Below, piece by piece: positions 26,526-34,843 of a stretch of 64,000 nucleotides of DNA. A program made the translations under genes and the position numbers. Under the pieces are notes generated by a model. The model was not told the DNA's origin, made no database searches, and saw nothing but the letters and a program-made list of their open reading frames with translations. Each line of letters starts with the position of its first letter. Positions within the stretch are counted from its first letter, which is position 1. Origin of the DNA: Pseudocitrobacter cyperus (GTDB lineage: Bacteria > Pseudomonadota > Gammaproteobacteria > Enterobacterales > Enterobacteriaceae); contig NZ_JAYMYY010000003.1 of assembly GCF_039889165.1 (NCBI RefSeq), positions 248,001 to 312,000 of the forward strand, read 5' to 3'.

Positions 26526-26735
26526 TGACCTGCTCCCCGTTGATTAATACACCGCGATGTTAGTCATGTCTTCATAAGCCACATGAGGACAACCCCATGA
26601 AGAAGCGTTTTTCCGACGAACAGATCATCAGTATCCTCCGCGAGGCTGAAGCCGGGATTTCTGCCCGTGAGCTCTGCCGTAAGCACGCCATTTCCGACGC
26701 CACCTTTTACACCTGGCGTAAGAAGTATGGCGGTA
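26526..26735 (+). mobile_element. IS3-family element remnant (left end and 5' part of orfA)
   Basis: TGACCTGCTCCCCGTTGA at 26526 looks like the terminal repeat of IS407-group IS3 elements, and 71 bases later an ATG (26597) starts MKKRFSDEQIISILREAEAG, the OrfA helix-turn-helix protein. The transposase frame matches through TFYTWRKKYGG and then departs into unrelated sequence near 26735. No orfB and no right end follow, so the copy is a 210-base fragment without activity. The family assignment is by recognition of the OrfA start. Confidence 0.8.
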
Positions 26736-26831
26736 GATCTCTAAAAGTGAATGGTTCGGTTTACCGGGATGCTTACACTTCCATTTATCTCTGCGCGTGC
26801 GTGTACTGCCTGTAATGCAATCGCGGGCATG

Positions 26832-26854
26832 AAGGTGTATTATTCATGCATCTT
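26832..26854 (+). promoter_or_regulatory. NsrR operator of ygbA
   Basis: The 23-base site is an 11-1-11 inverted repeat. Its left half AAGGTGTATTA matches the NsrR half AAGATGCATTT at 8 of 11 positions, and the right half TCATGCATCTT matches the mirror consensus at 9 of 11. It ends 13 bases before the ygbA ATG, so bound NsrR would block transcription until nitric oxide damages its iron-sulfur cluster. NsrR control of ygbA is known in E. coli. Confidence 0.78.
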
Positions 26855-26867
26855 TTGGGGGGGAGTT

Positions 26868-27221
26868 ATGTCAGGCAAACGTATCGAACGTGAAAAACAG
26901 ACTATCCGTTGCATGATTTCGCTGTATCAGCGCCGTTGCCCGGATGCGCAGGCCGGGGGGGAGCACTATCAGGCATTAAATAACTATGCGGATAAGCGGC
27001 TGGATAAATGCGTATTTGGTGAAGAAAAACCGGCCTGTAAGCAGTGTCCGGTGCACTGCTATCAGCCGGCGAAACGCGAAGAGATGAAGCAAATTATGCG
27101 CTGGGCGGGGCCGCGAATGCTCTGGCGTCACCCGATTCTCACCATTCGCCATCTGATAGATGACAAACGTCCGGTGCCGGAACTACCTGAAAAGTATCGC
27201 AAAAAAAACGATACTAACTAA
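26868..27221 (+). CDS. ygbA: YgbA, nitrous-oxide-stimulated-promoter family protein
   Basis: 117 residues from ATG 26868, chosen because a strong GGGGGGGAG ribosome site precedes it and the length equals E. coli YgbA; an earlier in-frame start would read through the operator. A four-Cys pattern (CVFGEEKPACKQCPVHCY) suggests a metal or iron-sulfur site. The family is induced by nitrosative stress and its role is poorly defined. Its stop directly abuts the pflC stop on the other strand. Confidence 0.93.
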   Translation: MSGKRIEREKQTIRCMISLYQRRCPDAQAGGEHYQALNNYADKRLDKCVFGEEKPACKQCPVHCYQPAKREEMKQIMRWAGPRMLWRHPILTIRHLIDDKRPVPELPEKYRKKNDTN

Positions 27222-28097
27222 CTATCCGCCAATCACTACCCGATAACCCGCCCGTTCCACTTTTTCCCGCAGTGTGGCGATATCCTGCTCTGTCGGCGCC
27301 GCCACGCCCGCCATTTGCCAGACTTTATCAAGTTGATGGTATTTCGGTTCGCCATATTGATGGAATGGCAGCAGGTGGACTTCCTGTACGGCAAGCGGCG
27401 CCAGAAACGCCAGAATCTGTGCCACATTTTCTTCGCACAGCGTAAAGCCCGGGATTAGCGGCAGGCGGGGAATGACCTTAATACCGTTTGCTACCAGATG
27501 GCGAAAATTCTCCAGTACGCGCGGCTGATTTATGTTCAGCACTTCGCGGGCGCGTTGCGTATCCATAATTTTGAGATCGAACAGCACTTCATCGCAGACG
27601 CTCGCCAGGGGAAGAAAGCGGCTGAGCGGCGCATCACCCGCGGTTTCGATGGCGGTTCGAATGCCCAGTTGCCGCAGACGACGTAAAAACTGCGTCGCAA
27701 ATTCCGCCTGCATCAATACTTCTCCGCCAGAAAGCGTCACACCCCCGCCGGAGGCGCGAAAGAAAACTTCATCTTTCAGTACGCTGTGTTCCAGTTGCTC
27801 CAGCGTGACGTTGCGCCCGATATGCTCCCATGCGCCAGAGGGGCACTCCTGTGCATCCTGGCGACAACGTTTACAACGCAGACACTTGCTTTCGCGGCGC
27901 ACCGTTTCAATTTTCGGCGACAACGATTCCGGATTGGCGCACCACGGGCAGCGATGCGGGCAGCCTTTAAAAAAGACCACCGTGCGGATGCCCTGACCAT
28001 CATTAAGCGAGTAGCGCTGGATATTGAAGATGCGCGCCCTGTCGGCGCGCGTATCCGTTACCTCACAACTGATGTGCGGTGCGGCGGATGATGTCAT
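27222..28097 (-). CDS. pflC: glycyl-radical enzyme activase (radical SAM)
   Basis: 291 residues from ATG 28097; a longer upstream reading frame lies inside pflD and is rejected. The radical-SAM motif CPHRCPWCANPE (CX3CX2C) is near residue 45, followed by a second ferredoxin-like cluster region (CLRCKRCRQDAQECPSG), GGGVTLSGGE and LPLIPGFT. It should install the glycyl radical on the upstream enzyme PflD. It overlaps pflD by 35 bases and is convergent with ygbA. The name follows E. coli pflC (yijM); there the pair lies elsewhere, in the frw locus. Confidence 0.88.
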   Translation of the reverse strand: MTSSAAPHISCEVTDTRADRARIFNIQRYSLNDGQGIRTVVFFKGCPHRCPWCANPESLSPKIETVRRESKCLRCKRCRQDAQECPSGAWEHIGRNVTLEQLEHSVLKDEVFFRASGGGVTLSGGEVLMQAEFATQFLRRLRQLGIRTAIETAGDAPLSRFLPLASVCDEVLFDLKIMDTQRAREVLNINQPRVLENFRHLVANGIKVIPRLPLIPGFTLCEENVAQILAFLAPLAVQEVHLLPFHQYGEPKYHQLDKVWQMAGVAAPTEQDIATLREKVERAGYRVVIGG

Positions 28098-30360
28098 CCT
28101 GAATCTCCTTCGATAGCTCCACAAAGAAGGCGCTGTAACCCGCCACGCGCACCACCAGCCCGGCGAAATCCTGCGGGCGCTGCTGGGCTTCGCGCAGCAT
28201 ATCGGCATTCACAACGTTAAACTGTACGTGTTGCAGCTTCAGTTTGGTAAAGGCGAGAAGGAAATCAGAGAGTTTAATCAGGCCGCCTTCACCTTCAAGC
28301 GTCGCGGGTGTGAATTTCACATTCAGCAATGTGCCGTTGGAAAGCAAATAGTTATCCAGCTTGCTTACCGATTTCAGCACCGCCGTTGGCCCCTCGCAAT
28401 CCTGGCCTAACATCGGCGATAAACCGCCATCGGCCAACTGTTCCCCGGCAAAGCGCCCGTCCGGCGTTGCGCCAACCACTGAACCCAGCGGCACGTGTGC
28501 GGAGACGGTATAGGAACCAGGTGTAAACTGCCCTCCGCGCGGATTACGGTATTTTTCCACCTCTTTGCAGTAAAAACGCAGCAGATCGGCGCTAATATTA
28601 TCCACTTCGTCGATATCGTTACCGTATTTCTCGAAGCGGTTAATCAACCGCGCGCGCACCTCTTTCCCTTCCGGCGTGGCGAAGTTTGCCTTCAATACGC
28701 TCAGCAGTTCGTCGAAACTCATTCGCTGCTGGTCAAATACCATGCCTTTCAGCGCATGGAGTGAATCGCTGAGGTTGGCGATGCCGATCCCCTGCACGCC
28801 GGAAAAATTATATCGCGCGCCGCCTTCGGTAATGTCTTTGCCATTGTCCATGCAGTCGCTGATAAACGACGAGAGCAGCGGCACCGGCGCCCAGTCGCGA
28901 TGGCCGATATCGCAGATGTTGCTGCCTTCAACCATGAGCTTGATGTAATGACGGATCTTGTCGCGGATCTGCGCCTGAAGCCCATCCCAGCTAATTTCCG
29001 CGTTGCCTTCGTTTTCATGCAACACAATCTCCATCACCTTCAGCAGGTTAAACATGGCGATATCGTGCAGACCGTAGGTACGGCCGGGAATGGATAATTC
29101 CACGCAGCCCACCACCGCGTAATCGCGCGCGTCTTCAAGTGATACGCCGCGGTTTAAAAACGCCGGAACGACCACTTCATCGTTGAAAATTTGCGGAATC
29201 CCCGTGCCTAACCGAATGGTTTCTGCGGTTTTACGCAGGAATGAGCGGTCGATCAGCTCGTTGACGCGCACGCCCAGGTTGGGTTGCGGCAGACGAATGC
29301 TCTGGTAGGCATCGAGACACATAAAGGAAAGTGCGTTAACGGCGCTGCGGCCATTTTCCGTTAAACCGCCCAGCAGCGCGGTGTAACCCGTCGGGAAGCC
29401 GGCAAAGTAACGGGCGCTGCTGGTGGAGCGCAGCAGGACGATGTCATTGCATTTCACCCACAGCGATTCCAGCAGCTCGCGGAGGGTTTCCGCTTCCACG
29501 CCGTGATTCAGCGATGCCTGCCAGAAAGGCAGCATGTACTGGTCAAAGCGTCCCAGGGAAATGGAGCTAGCGTTGGATTCATACTGCAGAATGATATTCA
29601 TATACCAGAAAAGCTGGCAGGCCTGATGGAAATCCTGCGGACGCTCTTCAGCGTTATGCCGCGAGACGGCAGCAATAGTCAGCAACTCCTGGCGACGCGC
29701 GGCATCCGGGCACTCTGCCGCCAGGGTCTCCGCCAGTGCGGCGTAGCGCAAAATATGGCGCTGTGATGCTTCCAGCACAATCAGCACCGCCTGGTAAAAG
29801 GTGTTTTCCGGCTGCTGTTCGCAGTGGGCTTTCATTTCGGCAACCAGCGCTGACAGGCCGTTATTCAGTAGCCGCGGGTAGTCGATAATAATGTGGCCCT
29901 GGCCTTTATCGGTCTGGTTGACGCTGAAAATCTGTGTTGCGACGGCGCTCTTCACCTCATCGGTCATTTGACCGTTGATGAAATCTTTCATCGAGCGGTT
30001 TTCCCAGTACGGGAAAAGTTCTTCACGATAGCAGCGTTTATCAGCCTCGCTTATCGCAAAACGATCCTGCGGGCGTGTGGGGAATTTCTCCAGTTCCTTC
30101 AGCAGCCAGTACGGATCCATTTCCGGTGACATGATACCCGCGCGCGGCTTGATTGTACGGTTCCCGGCAATCAGTTCGTCTTCACGAATGCTAATGGCGA
30201 CGTTATCCAGAATGTGCGCGGTGGCTTTGGCGCGGCGAATGATCACCGGCTCGCCCTCGGTTTGACGATGGCTTTCGGTATAAAGCAGTGCGCGCTCGAG
30301 AGAGATTTCACGCGGATGTGCAAAAAGGGCGTCTTTCAGGCGTTGAATGCGATGGGTCAT
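28063..30360 (-). CDS. pflD: glycyl-radical enzyme (PflD type)
   Basis: 765 residues from ATG 30360, the E. coli PflD length. The glycyl radical loop is RVAGYSAFF with Gly741. The active-site loop reads VGCVELS, with a single catalytic Cys419 and Glu421; the Cys-Cys pair of true pyruvate formate-lyase is absent. The Cys-X-Glu motif is the pattern of glycyl-radical eliminases such as glycerol, diol or choline-type enzymes. The historic name formate acetyltransferase 2 is therefore doubtful and the substrate is unknown. The protein is close to E. coli PflD along its length. Confidence 0.9.
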   Translation of the reverse strand: MTHRIQRLKDALFAHPREISLERALLYTESHRQTEGEPVIIRRAKATAHILDNVAISIREDELIAGNRTIKPRAGIMSPEMDPYWLLKELEKFPTRPQDRFAISEADKRCYREELFPYWENRSMKDFINGQMTDEVKSAVATQIFSVNQTDKGQGHIIIDYPRLLNNGLSALVAEMKAHCEQQPENTFYQAVLIVLEASQRHILRYAALAETLAAECPDAARRQELLTIAAVSRHNAEERPQDFHQACQLFWYMNIILQYESNASSISLGRFDQYMLPFWQASLNHGVEAETLRELLESLWVKCNDIVLLRSTSSARYFAGFPTGYTALLGGLTENGRSAVNALSFMCLDAYQSIRLPQPNLGVRVNELIDRSFLRKTAETIRLGTGIPQIFNDEVVVPAFLNRGVSLEDARDYAVVGCVELSIPGRTYGLHDIAMFNLLKVMEIVLHENEGNAEISWDGLQAQIRDKIRHYIKLMVEGSNICDIGHRDWAPVPLLSSFISDCMDNGKDITEGGARYNFSGVQGIGIANLSDSLHALKGMVFDQQRMSFDELLSVLKANFATPEGKEVRARLINRFEKYGNDIDEVDNISADLLRFYCKEVEKYRNPRGGQFTPGSYTVSAHVPLGSVVGATPDGRFAGEQLADGGLSPMLGQDCEGPTAVLKSVSKLDNYLLSNGTLLNVKFTPATLEGEGGLIKLSDFLLAFTKLKLQHVQFNVVNADMLREAQQRPQDFAGLVVRVAGYSAFFVELSKEIQDDIIRRTAHQL

Positions 30361-30681
30361 GGATGTGCTCCTCAGAACAGGTAATGCGTCTAAGGTAGGC
30401 AAATCAGGGGCGTGAAGACAGGAGACAATCTGGCGAAATACTGGATTATTGTACGCAGATTTTGAAAGTGAGATCTCTGTTTTGTCCTGCTTTAGAGATG
30501 AAATAGCCGGGATGACATATCTCAGGTATTACTGTACTCTGACCACCTCGGATAATTAACTTATTATGATTTTTATAAATCACTCCTCTCGATATTATTG
30601 TTAATTTATATGAAATTTTACGCCTCTGTTTTTATAGTGGTGAATGCGTCATCGTTGCTGTTGGCGGATATCAGGTGAATT
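30361..30681. other. AT-rich intergenic region, divergent pflD / membrane ORF
   Basis: 321 bases between divergent starts. It is strikingly AT-rich in its second half (30541-30650). I found no convincing FNR or CRP palindrome, terminator or small ORF. A ribosome site for pflD (AGGAGC, minus strand) is present at the left edge, and AGGTGAATT precedes the plus-strand ORF. It should hold both promoters, but I cannot assign them. Confidence 0.5.
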
Positions 30682-31350
30682 ATGACGAAGTACTTTTTGA
30701 TCATTTCATTAACGGCTCTTACTTTTCGTTTGTTTTTAAAAAAACTACACTGGTTGTTAAGCAAGAGAGCACATTGTGACTATTTATTCATGATTTCAAT
30801 ATCTGCATGCCGACTGACATTCATCATCGGTTTGTATGTGTTATCTCTCGCTTTTTTAGTGGGAATAACGATGAGTATATGCCGCACAAGTTATGGCGTA
30901 GTAAATCAGATATGCCATGTTGAGCATGTTATGGAATATACACTAGGTTTTGGCTTATTTATAATAATGAGCAGTTGCTGTGTGCCCTATTTTTTCATTA
31001 AACAAATTGAGGTGACGGACGATGGTGCGGCCATTGATGGTATTGGTGTATCCTGGTCGCTAAAAAAAATGGGGCGTCAAAAAGAATCGGCCTGTTTTAT
31101 TCAAGTTCACACCGATGCAAAGAAAGGGCTTTATCTTTTTGTGAATATTCAGCAGCTTAGCCAGATGCTGAGAAAAAAAATAACACTGGACTCTCAAGGG
31201 CTTATTCCGTCAGCCCGGAGGGAAAAATATTTAATTGATATTCTTAATGTTAGAAAAAAAGATTCAACATTGAATTTTTTATCTTGTGGTTTAATCACCG
31301 CAATCGTGGTTGCCATTTGTGTTGTGAGTTCGGCTTTTATTATGGCCTAA
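30682..31350 (+). CDS. unknown integral membrane protein
   Basis: 222 residues; I do not recognise the family. Predicted membrane helices lie at about 3-20 (FLIISLTALTFRLFL), 41-65 (TFIIGLYVLSLAFLVGITMSI), 88-108 (YTLGFGLFIIMSSCCVPYFFI) and 200-220 (FLSCGLITAIVVAICVVSSAFI). Between the third and last helices a basic soluble loop of about 90 residues (SLKKMGRQKESACFIQ and following) probably faces the cytoplasm. The AT-rich codons and isolated position, flanked by pflD and mop, suggest acquisition. AGGTGAATT gives a plausible ribosome site. Confidence 0.65.
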   Translation: MTKYFLIISLTALTFRLFLKKLHWLLSKRAHCDYLFMISISACRLTFIIGLYVLSLAFLVGITMSICRTSYGVVNQICHVEHVMEYTLGFGLFIIMSSCCVPYFFIKQIEVTDDGAAIDGIGVSWSLKKMGRQKESACFIQVHTDAKKGLYLFVNIQQLSQMLRKKITLDSQGLIPSARREKYLIDILNVRKKDSTLNFLSCGLITAIVVAICVVSSAFIMA

Positions 31351-31416
31351 GAGTAATGATTTATTTGATTATTGATGTGTTCTCAATATTTGTTGGGTTT
31401 CGTGAATAAAAGATAA

Positions 31417-31446
31417 AATCCCATATCACCTCAGTAATATGGGATT
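31417..31446. terminator. terminator between the membrane ORF and the hyp-fhlA-mop transcript
   Basis: AATCCCATAT (31417-31426) and ATATGGGATT (31437-31446) form a 10-bp stem with a 10-base loop. On the minus strand the stem runs into TTTATCTTTT, so it most likely ends the mop side; on the plus strand it is weaker. Confidence 0.7.
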
Positions 31447-31455
31447 ATGGCATTA

Positions 31456-31611
31456 TTACGCGCGGGTCGCCAGAAGGAGCGCTGAGGCTTTAATCAGCGC
31501 AATGACGCGGCTGCCGGTGGTGAGCTTCATTTCATCCTGGCTCTCGTTAGTGACCACGGCGACAACGTCAAAACCGGCGCCGGTAAGCTGGTTACGCGCT
31601 GATACTGACAT
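31456..31611 (-). CDS. short Mop-like molybdate-binding protein
   Basis: 51 residues, below common ORF cutoffs. It begins MSVSARNQLTG and ends in VIALIKASALLLATRA; VVTNES and LTTGSRVIALIKASA are typical of Mop/TOBE molybdate- and molybdopterin-binding folds of about 68-70 residues. The stretch after NQLTG is joined directly to VVAVVTNES, leaving out about 18 residues of the usual strand pair. A strong AGGAGGCAG ribosome site precedes the ATG. It follows fhlA by 41 bases on the same strand, so it would be the last gene of the hypABCDE-fhlA transcript. Confidence 0.68.
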   Translation of the reverse strand: MSVSARNQLTGAGFDVVAVVTNESQDEMKLTTGSRVIALIKASALLLATRA

Positions 31612-31652
31612 ACTGCCTCCTTTCGATGTGTTTGAGAGCAGTATAGCCAGAT

Positions 31653-33734
31653 TTACGGCAGCAGGGCGTCTTTATCAATGCCCAGACGCTTCATGCGCGA
31701 CAGCAGCGTGGTGCGTTTCAGCCCCAGCCGCTGCGCTGCGCCTTTTGGCCCGGCAACCACGCCGTTAGTCTCTTTTAGTACACGGGTGATCAACTGAAAT
31801 TCGTCTTCTCCTTCCATCGCGCAGGCAGGCGCTGGCGCGGCGGGTTCATCCGGCGTGAAAGCCAGTTCCGGCAGTGAAAGTTGCAGCACGCTACCGCGCG
31901 TCAACAGAACGGCGCGTTCAATCACGTTTTCCAGTTCGCGCACGTTGCCTGGCCACTCCATACGTTCCAGGGTGCGCAGGGTTTCGGCGGGAATGCTGTC
32001 GATGTTGCGTCCCAGACGACGGGCGATTTTAAAGGTGAACGCTTTCACCAGCAGCGGAATATCTTCCGGGCGCTCGCGCAGCGGCGGCAGGTGGATCGGG
32101 AAGACGTTCAGACGATAGTAGAGATCGCTGCGAAATTCGCGATCGTTCACCATCTGTTTCAGATCGCGGTTGGTGGCGGCGATCAGGCGTACATCAGTGC
32201 GGATCAGCTTGTTACTGCCGAGGCGCTCGAACTCCTGTTCTTGCAATACGCGCAGCAGTTTTGGCTGCAGTTCCAGCGGCATATCACCGACTTCATCCAG
32301 GAACAGCGAGCTTTTGTCCGCCAGCTCAAATCGACCGATGCGCTGAGCGTTTGCGCCGGTAAATGCCCCCCGCTCATGGCCGAAGAGGTCACTTTCCAGT
32401 AGCCCCGCAGGCATAGCGGCGCAGTTCATTTTCACCATTCTGCGGCCGTTGCGGTTGCTGAGGTTGTGGATAGCGCGGGCGATAAGCTCTTTCCCGGTAC
32501 CCGTTTCACCGAGGATCAGCACCGTGCTATCGCTCTGCGCCACCATCTCGACCTGCTTGAGCACGCTGTACATCGCTTCGCTACGGCCAATGATTTCACC
32601 GAACTCGCTCTCAACGTTGTTTAGCTGCTCGGTCAGGGCCAGGTTTTCATCCACCAGGCGCTCTTTCAGGCGATGAATTTCCTGATAGGCGAGGGCGTTA
32701 TCCACTGCAATCGCGACGCGTTCGGCAATCTGACGCAGCAGCTTAATGTTGGTGGCGTTAAAGACTTTTTCATCACACTGGGCGAGCTTCAGTACGCCCA
32801 GCATGGTGTTGCCGGACATCAGCGGTAGCAGGCACAGAGTTTGGATCTGGTTATCCCAGATATTGAACAGCATGCGTTCGTAAGGTGCGAGCTTATCCTG
32901 TTCGCGCAGGTTGAGCATCAGCATCTCTTTGCTTTTGAACACGCGCTCGGTCAGCGTGCCCGCTTCATTCACTTCGCTCTGGTCATGAACCGGATCGTTG
33001 GCGTCCAGATAGTGGGTGGAGTAGATGTTCAGTTTGCCTTTGCGGTTGCTGCGCAACACGATGCTGATGGCGTCAATACGGAAGTAGTAGTGGATCTCTT
33101 TCGCTACGGCGCTCACCAGGTCGTCCATATCCAGCCGTGAGAGCACGGCGTTGGTAATCGCGACCAGAATGCGAAAGTTATCACGCTCGTGGCAGAGGAG
33201 ATCGTAATCGACGTTGTTGGTAACGCGACTCTGAATTTGCTCCGTGACGACGGCGATAATCTGAGTGAATGTTTGCAGGCGCTGAAACTCTTTTTCCGTC
33301 CACGGCTGGTCGTTATCACGAATAAACTCGCAGCCGCCGAATATACGCCCTTCCGCCGCCAGCGGCAGCAGGCTGTAGTGGCCAAAGCGGGGATAGAGTT
33401 TGCTGTCGGCGAGCTGCGGCCAGGTTTCGCTAAATTCGTGATAGTCGCAGTGCAGGGCGTCCGGGCGCGAGAGCAGACGACGCACGGGGCCGTTGGCCAG
33501 CAGGCTGCCGTCATCGTAGGCGATGGGGTTCCCGGCTTCATGCGTCGCATGATAGCTGGCGCGGTGATTACCCGCCTGCAGCAGTACGATGGCTGCCCGA
33601 TCGGCAAGTGCAGATTGCTTCACCAGCCGCGTTAGCGTTTCGCTGAGCGCAGCCAGATCGGGTTGTTGCAGAAGTGTTCTGGTGATATCGAACAGCCCTT
33701 GCTGACCGAGATCGCCCATCGGTGTATACGACAT
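31653..33734 (-). CDS. fhlA: formate hydrogenlyase transcriptional activator
   Basis: 693 residues, close to the 692 of E. coli FhlA. Two N-terminal GAF domains (about 1-370) sense formate. The AAA+ sigma-54 activation domain follows with GETGTGKELIA (Walker A), the GAFTGA loop and LFLDEVGDMP (Walker B), and the C-terminal Fis-type helix-turn-helix is QRLGLKRTTLLSRMKRLG. It activates the sigma-54 promoters of hyc, hyp, hydN and fdhF operons. It lies downstream of hypE in the hyp operon. Confidence 0.98.
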   Translation of the reverse strand: MSYTPMGDLGQQGLFDITRTLLQQPDLAALSETLTRLVKQSALADRAAIVLLQAGNHRASYHATHEAGNPIAYDDGSLLANGPVRRLLSRPDALHCDYHEFSETWPQLADSKLYPRFGHYSLLPLAAEGRIFGGCEFIRDNDQPWTEKEFQRLQTFTQIIAVVTEQIQSRVTNNVDYDLLCHERDNFRILVAITNAVLSRLDMDDLVSAVAKEIHYYFRIDAISIVLRSNRKGKLNIYSTHYLDANDPVHDQSEVNEAGTLTERVFKSKEMLMLNLREQDKLAPYERMLFNIWDNQIQTLCLLPLMSGNTMLGVLKLAQCDEKVFNATNIKLLRQIAERVAIAVDNALAYQEIHRLKERLVDENLALTEQLNNVESEFGEIIGRSEAMYSVLKQVEMVAQSDSTVLILGETGTGKELIARAIHNLSNRNGRRMVKMNCAAMPAGLLESDLFGHERGAFTGANAQRIGRFELADKSSLFLDEVGDMPLELQPKLLRVLQEQEFERLGSNKLIRTDVRLIAATNRDLKQMVNDREFRSDLYYRLNVFPIHLPPLRERPEDIPLLVKAFTFKIARRLGRNIDSIPAETLRTLERMEWPGNVRELENVIERAVLLTRGSVLQLSLPELAFTPDEPAAPAPACAMEGEDEFQLITRVLKETNGVVAGPKGAAQRLGLKRTTLLSRMKRLGIDKDALLP

Positions 33735-33832
33735 TAATTAGCCCACAAACGTACTCTGACGGTACGGAAAAAGAAAAAATAATACTGACAGGCCTCAATC
33801 CGCCTGTTTGTCGGACGGCGCTTCGCTGGCAA

Positions 33833-34843
33833 TTAACAAATGCGCGGCAGCGGTTCCGCATGCGGTAGATCAAGCGTGCGTTTCACGCCATACAACCCGG
33901 CGACGCGTACCCCTTTACGTTCGGTTACTTCGCCAATCATGGCCGCATCACGACCCAAAGGATGCGCGCGTAGCGCCTCCAGCACGGCATCAGCGGCATC
34001 GCGCGCTACGCCAATCACCAGCTTGCCTTCATTGGCAAAGTTGAGCGCGTCCAGCCCCAACAATTCGCACACACCGCGAACGGCTGCTTTCAGCGGTAAC
34101 TTTTGCTCGTGCAATTCAATACCAAAACCGCTGGTGGCCGCATATTCATGCGCGACAGCGTTCACGCCGCCACGCGTAGCATCGCGCAGCGCTTTCACGC
34201 CAGGGATGTGACGCAGCGCCTGAATCAATGGCGTCAGCACCGCACAGTCACTTGCCAGTTCGCCATCGAGTCCCATCTGTTCGCGCAGGTTAAGGATAGT
34301 CGCTCCGTGGTCGCCCAGCGTACCGCTGACCAGCAGAATATCGCCAGGCTGCAACTGCGCCGCACCCCAATGAATATCAGCCGGGATCGCGCCCATGCCT
34401 GCGGTATTGATAAACAGCTTATCGGCCGCGCCGCGCGGAACCACTTTGGTATCGCCGGTGACGATAGCGATATCCGCGGCTTTCGCCGTGGCCGCCATGC
34501 TGTTGACGACGGCTTCCAGCGTCTCCATTGGCAGGCCTTCTTCAAGAATAAAACCGCAGGAGAGAAAGCGCGGGATCGCGCCGCTGACGGCGACATCATT
34601 CGCCGTGCCGCACACCGCCAGCTTGCCGATGTTGCCGCCGGGGAAAAAGAGCGGATCGATGACGTAGCTGTCGGTGGAGAAGGCTAATCGGTCGCCCTGG
34701 GCGGTTAGCGTTGCCAGCGAAAGGCGCGCCTGATCTTCCTGCTCCGCCAGCCACGGGTTGGCGAATGCCTGCATAAAGAGGTCGCCAATCAACTGCTGCA
34801 TCGCCTGGCCACCACTGCCGTGGGCTAACTGGATACTTTTCAT
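33833..34843 (-). CDS. hypE: hydrogenase maturation protein HypE
   Basis: 336 residues, full length. It dehydrates the carbamoylated C-terminal cysteine to a thiocyanate during synthesis of the Fe-CN ligands. The C-terminus ends PRIC with the acceptor Cys336 and the ATP-binding PurM-like core is seen in GTANDVAVSGAIPRFLSCGFILEEG. It overlaps hypD by four bases. Confidence 0.97.
   Translation of the reverse strand: MKSIQLAHGSGGQAMQQLIGDLFMQAFANPWLAEQEDQARLSLATLTAQGDRLAFSTDSYVIDPLFFPGGNIGKLAVCGTANDVAVSGAIPRFLSCGFILEEGLPMETLEAVVNSMAATAKAADIAIVTGDTKVVPRGAADKLFINTAGMGAIPADIHWGAAQLQPGDILLVSGTLGDHGATILNLREQMGLDGELASDCAVLTPLIQALRHIPGVKALRDATRGGVNAVAHEYAATSGFGIELHEQKLPLKAAVRGVCELLGLDALNFANEGKLVIGVARDAADAVLEALRAHPLGRDAAMIGEVTERKGVRVAGLYGVKRTLDLPHAEPLPRIC

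Noticed and set aside
30440..30500. CRP or FNR site upstream of pflD
   Set aside because: AGTGAGATCTCTG has only one acceptable half-site; the second half does not match either consensus.
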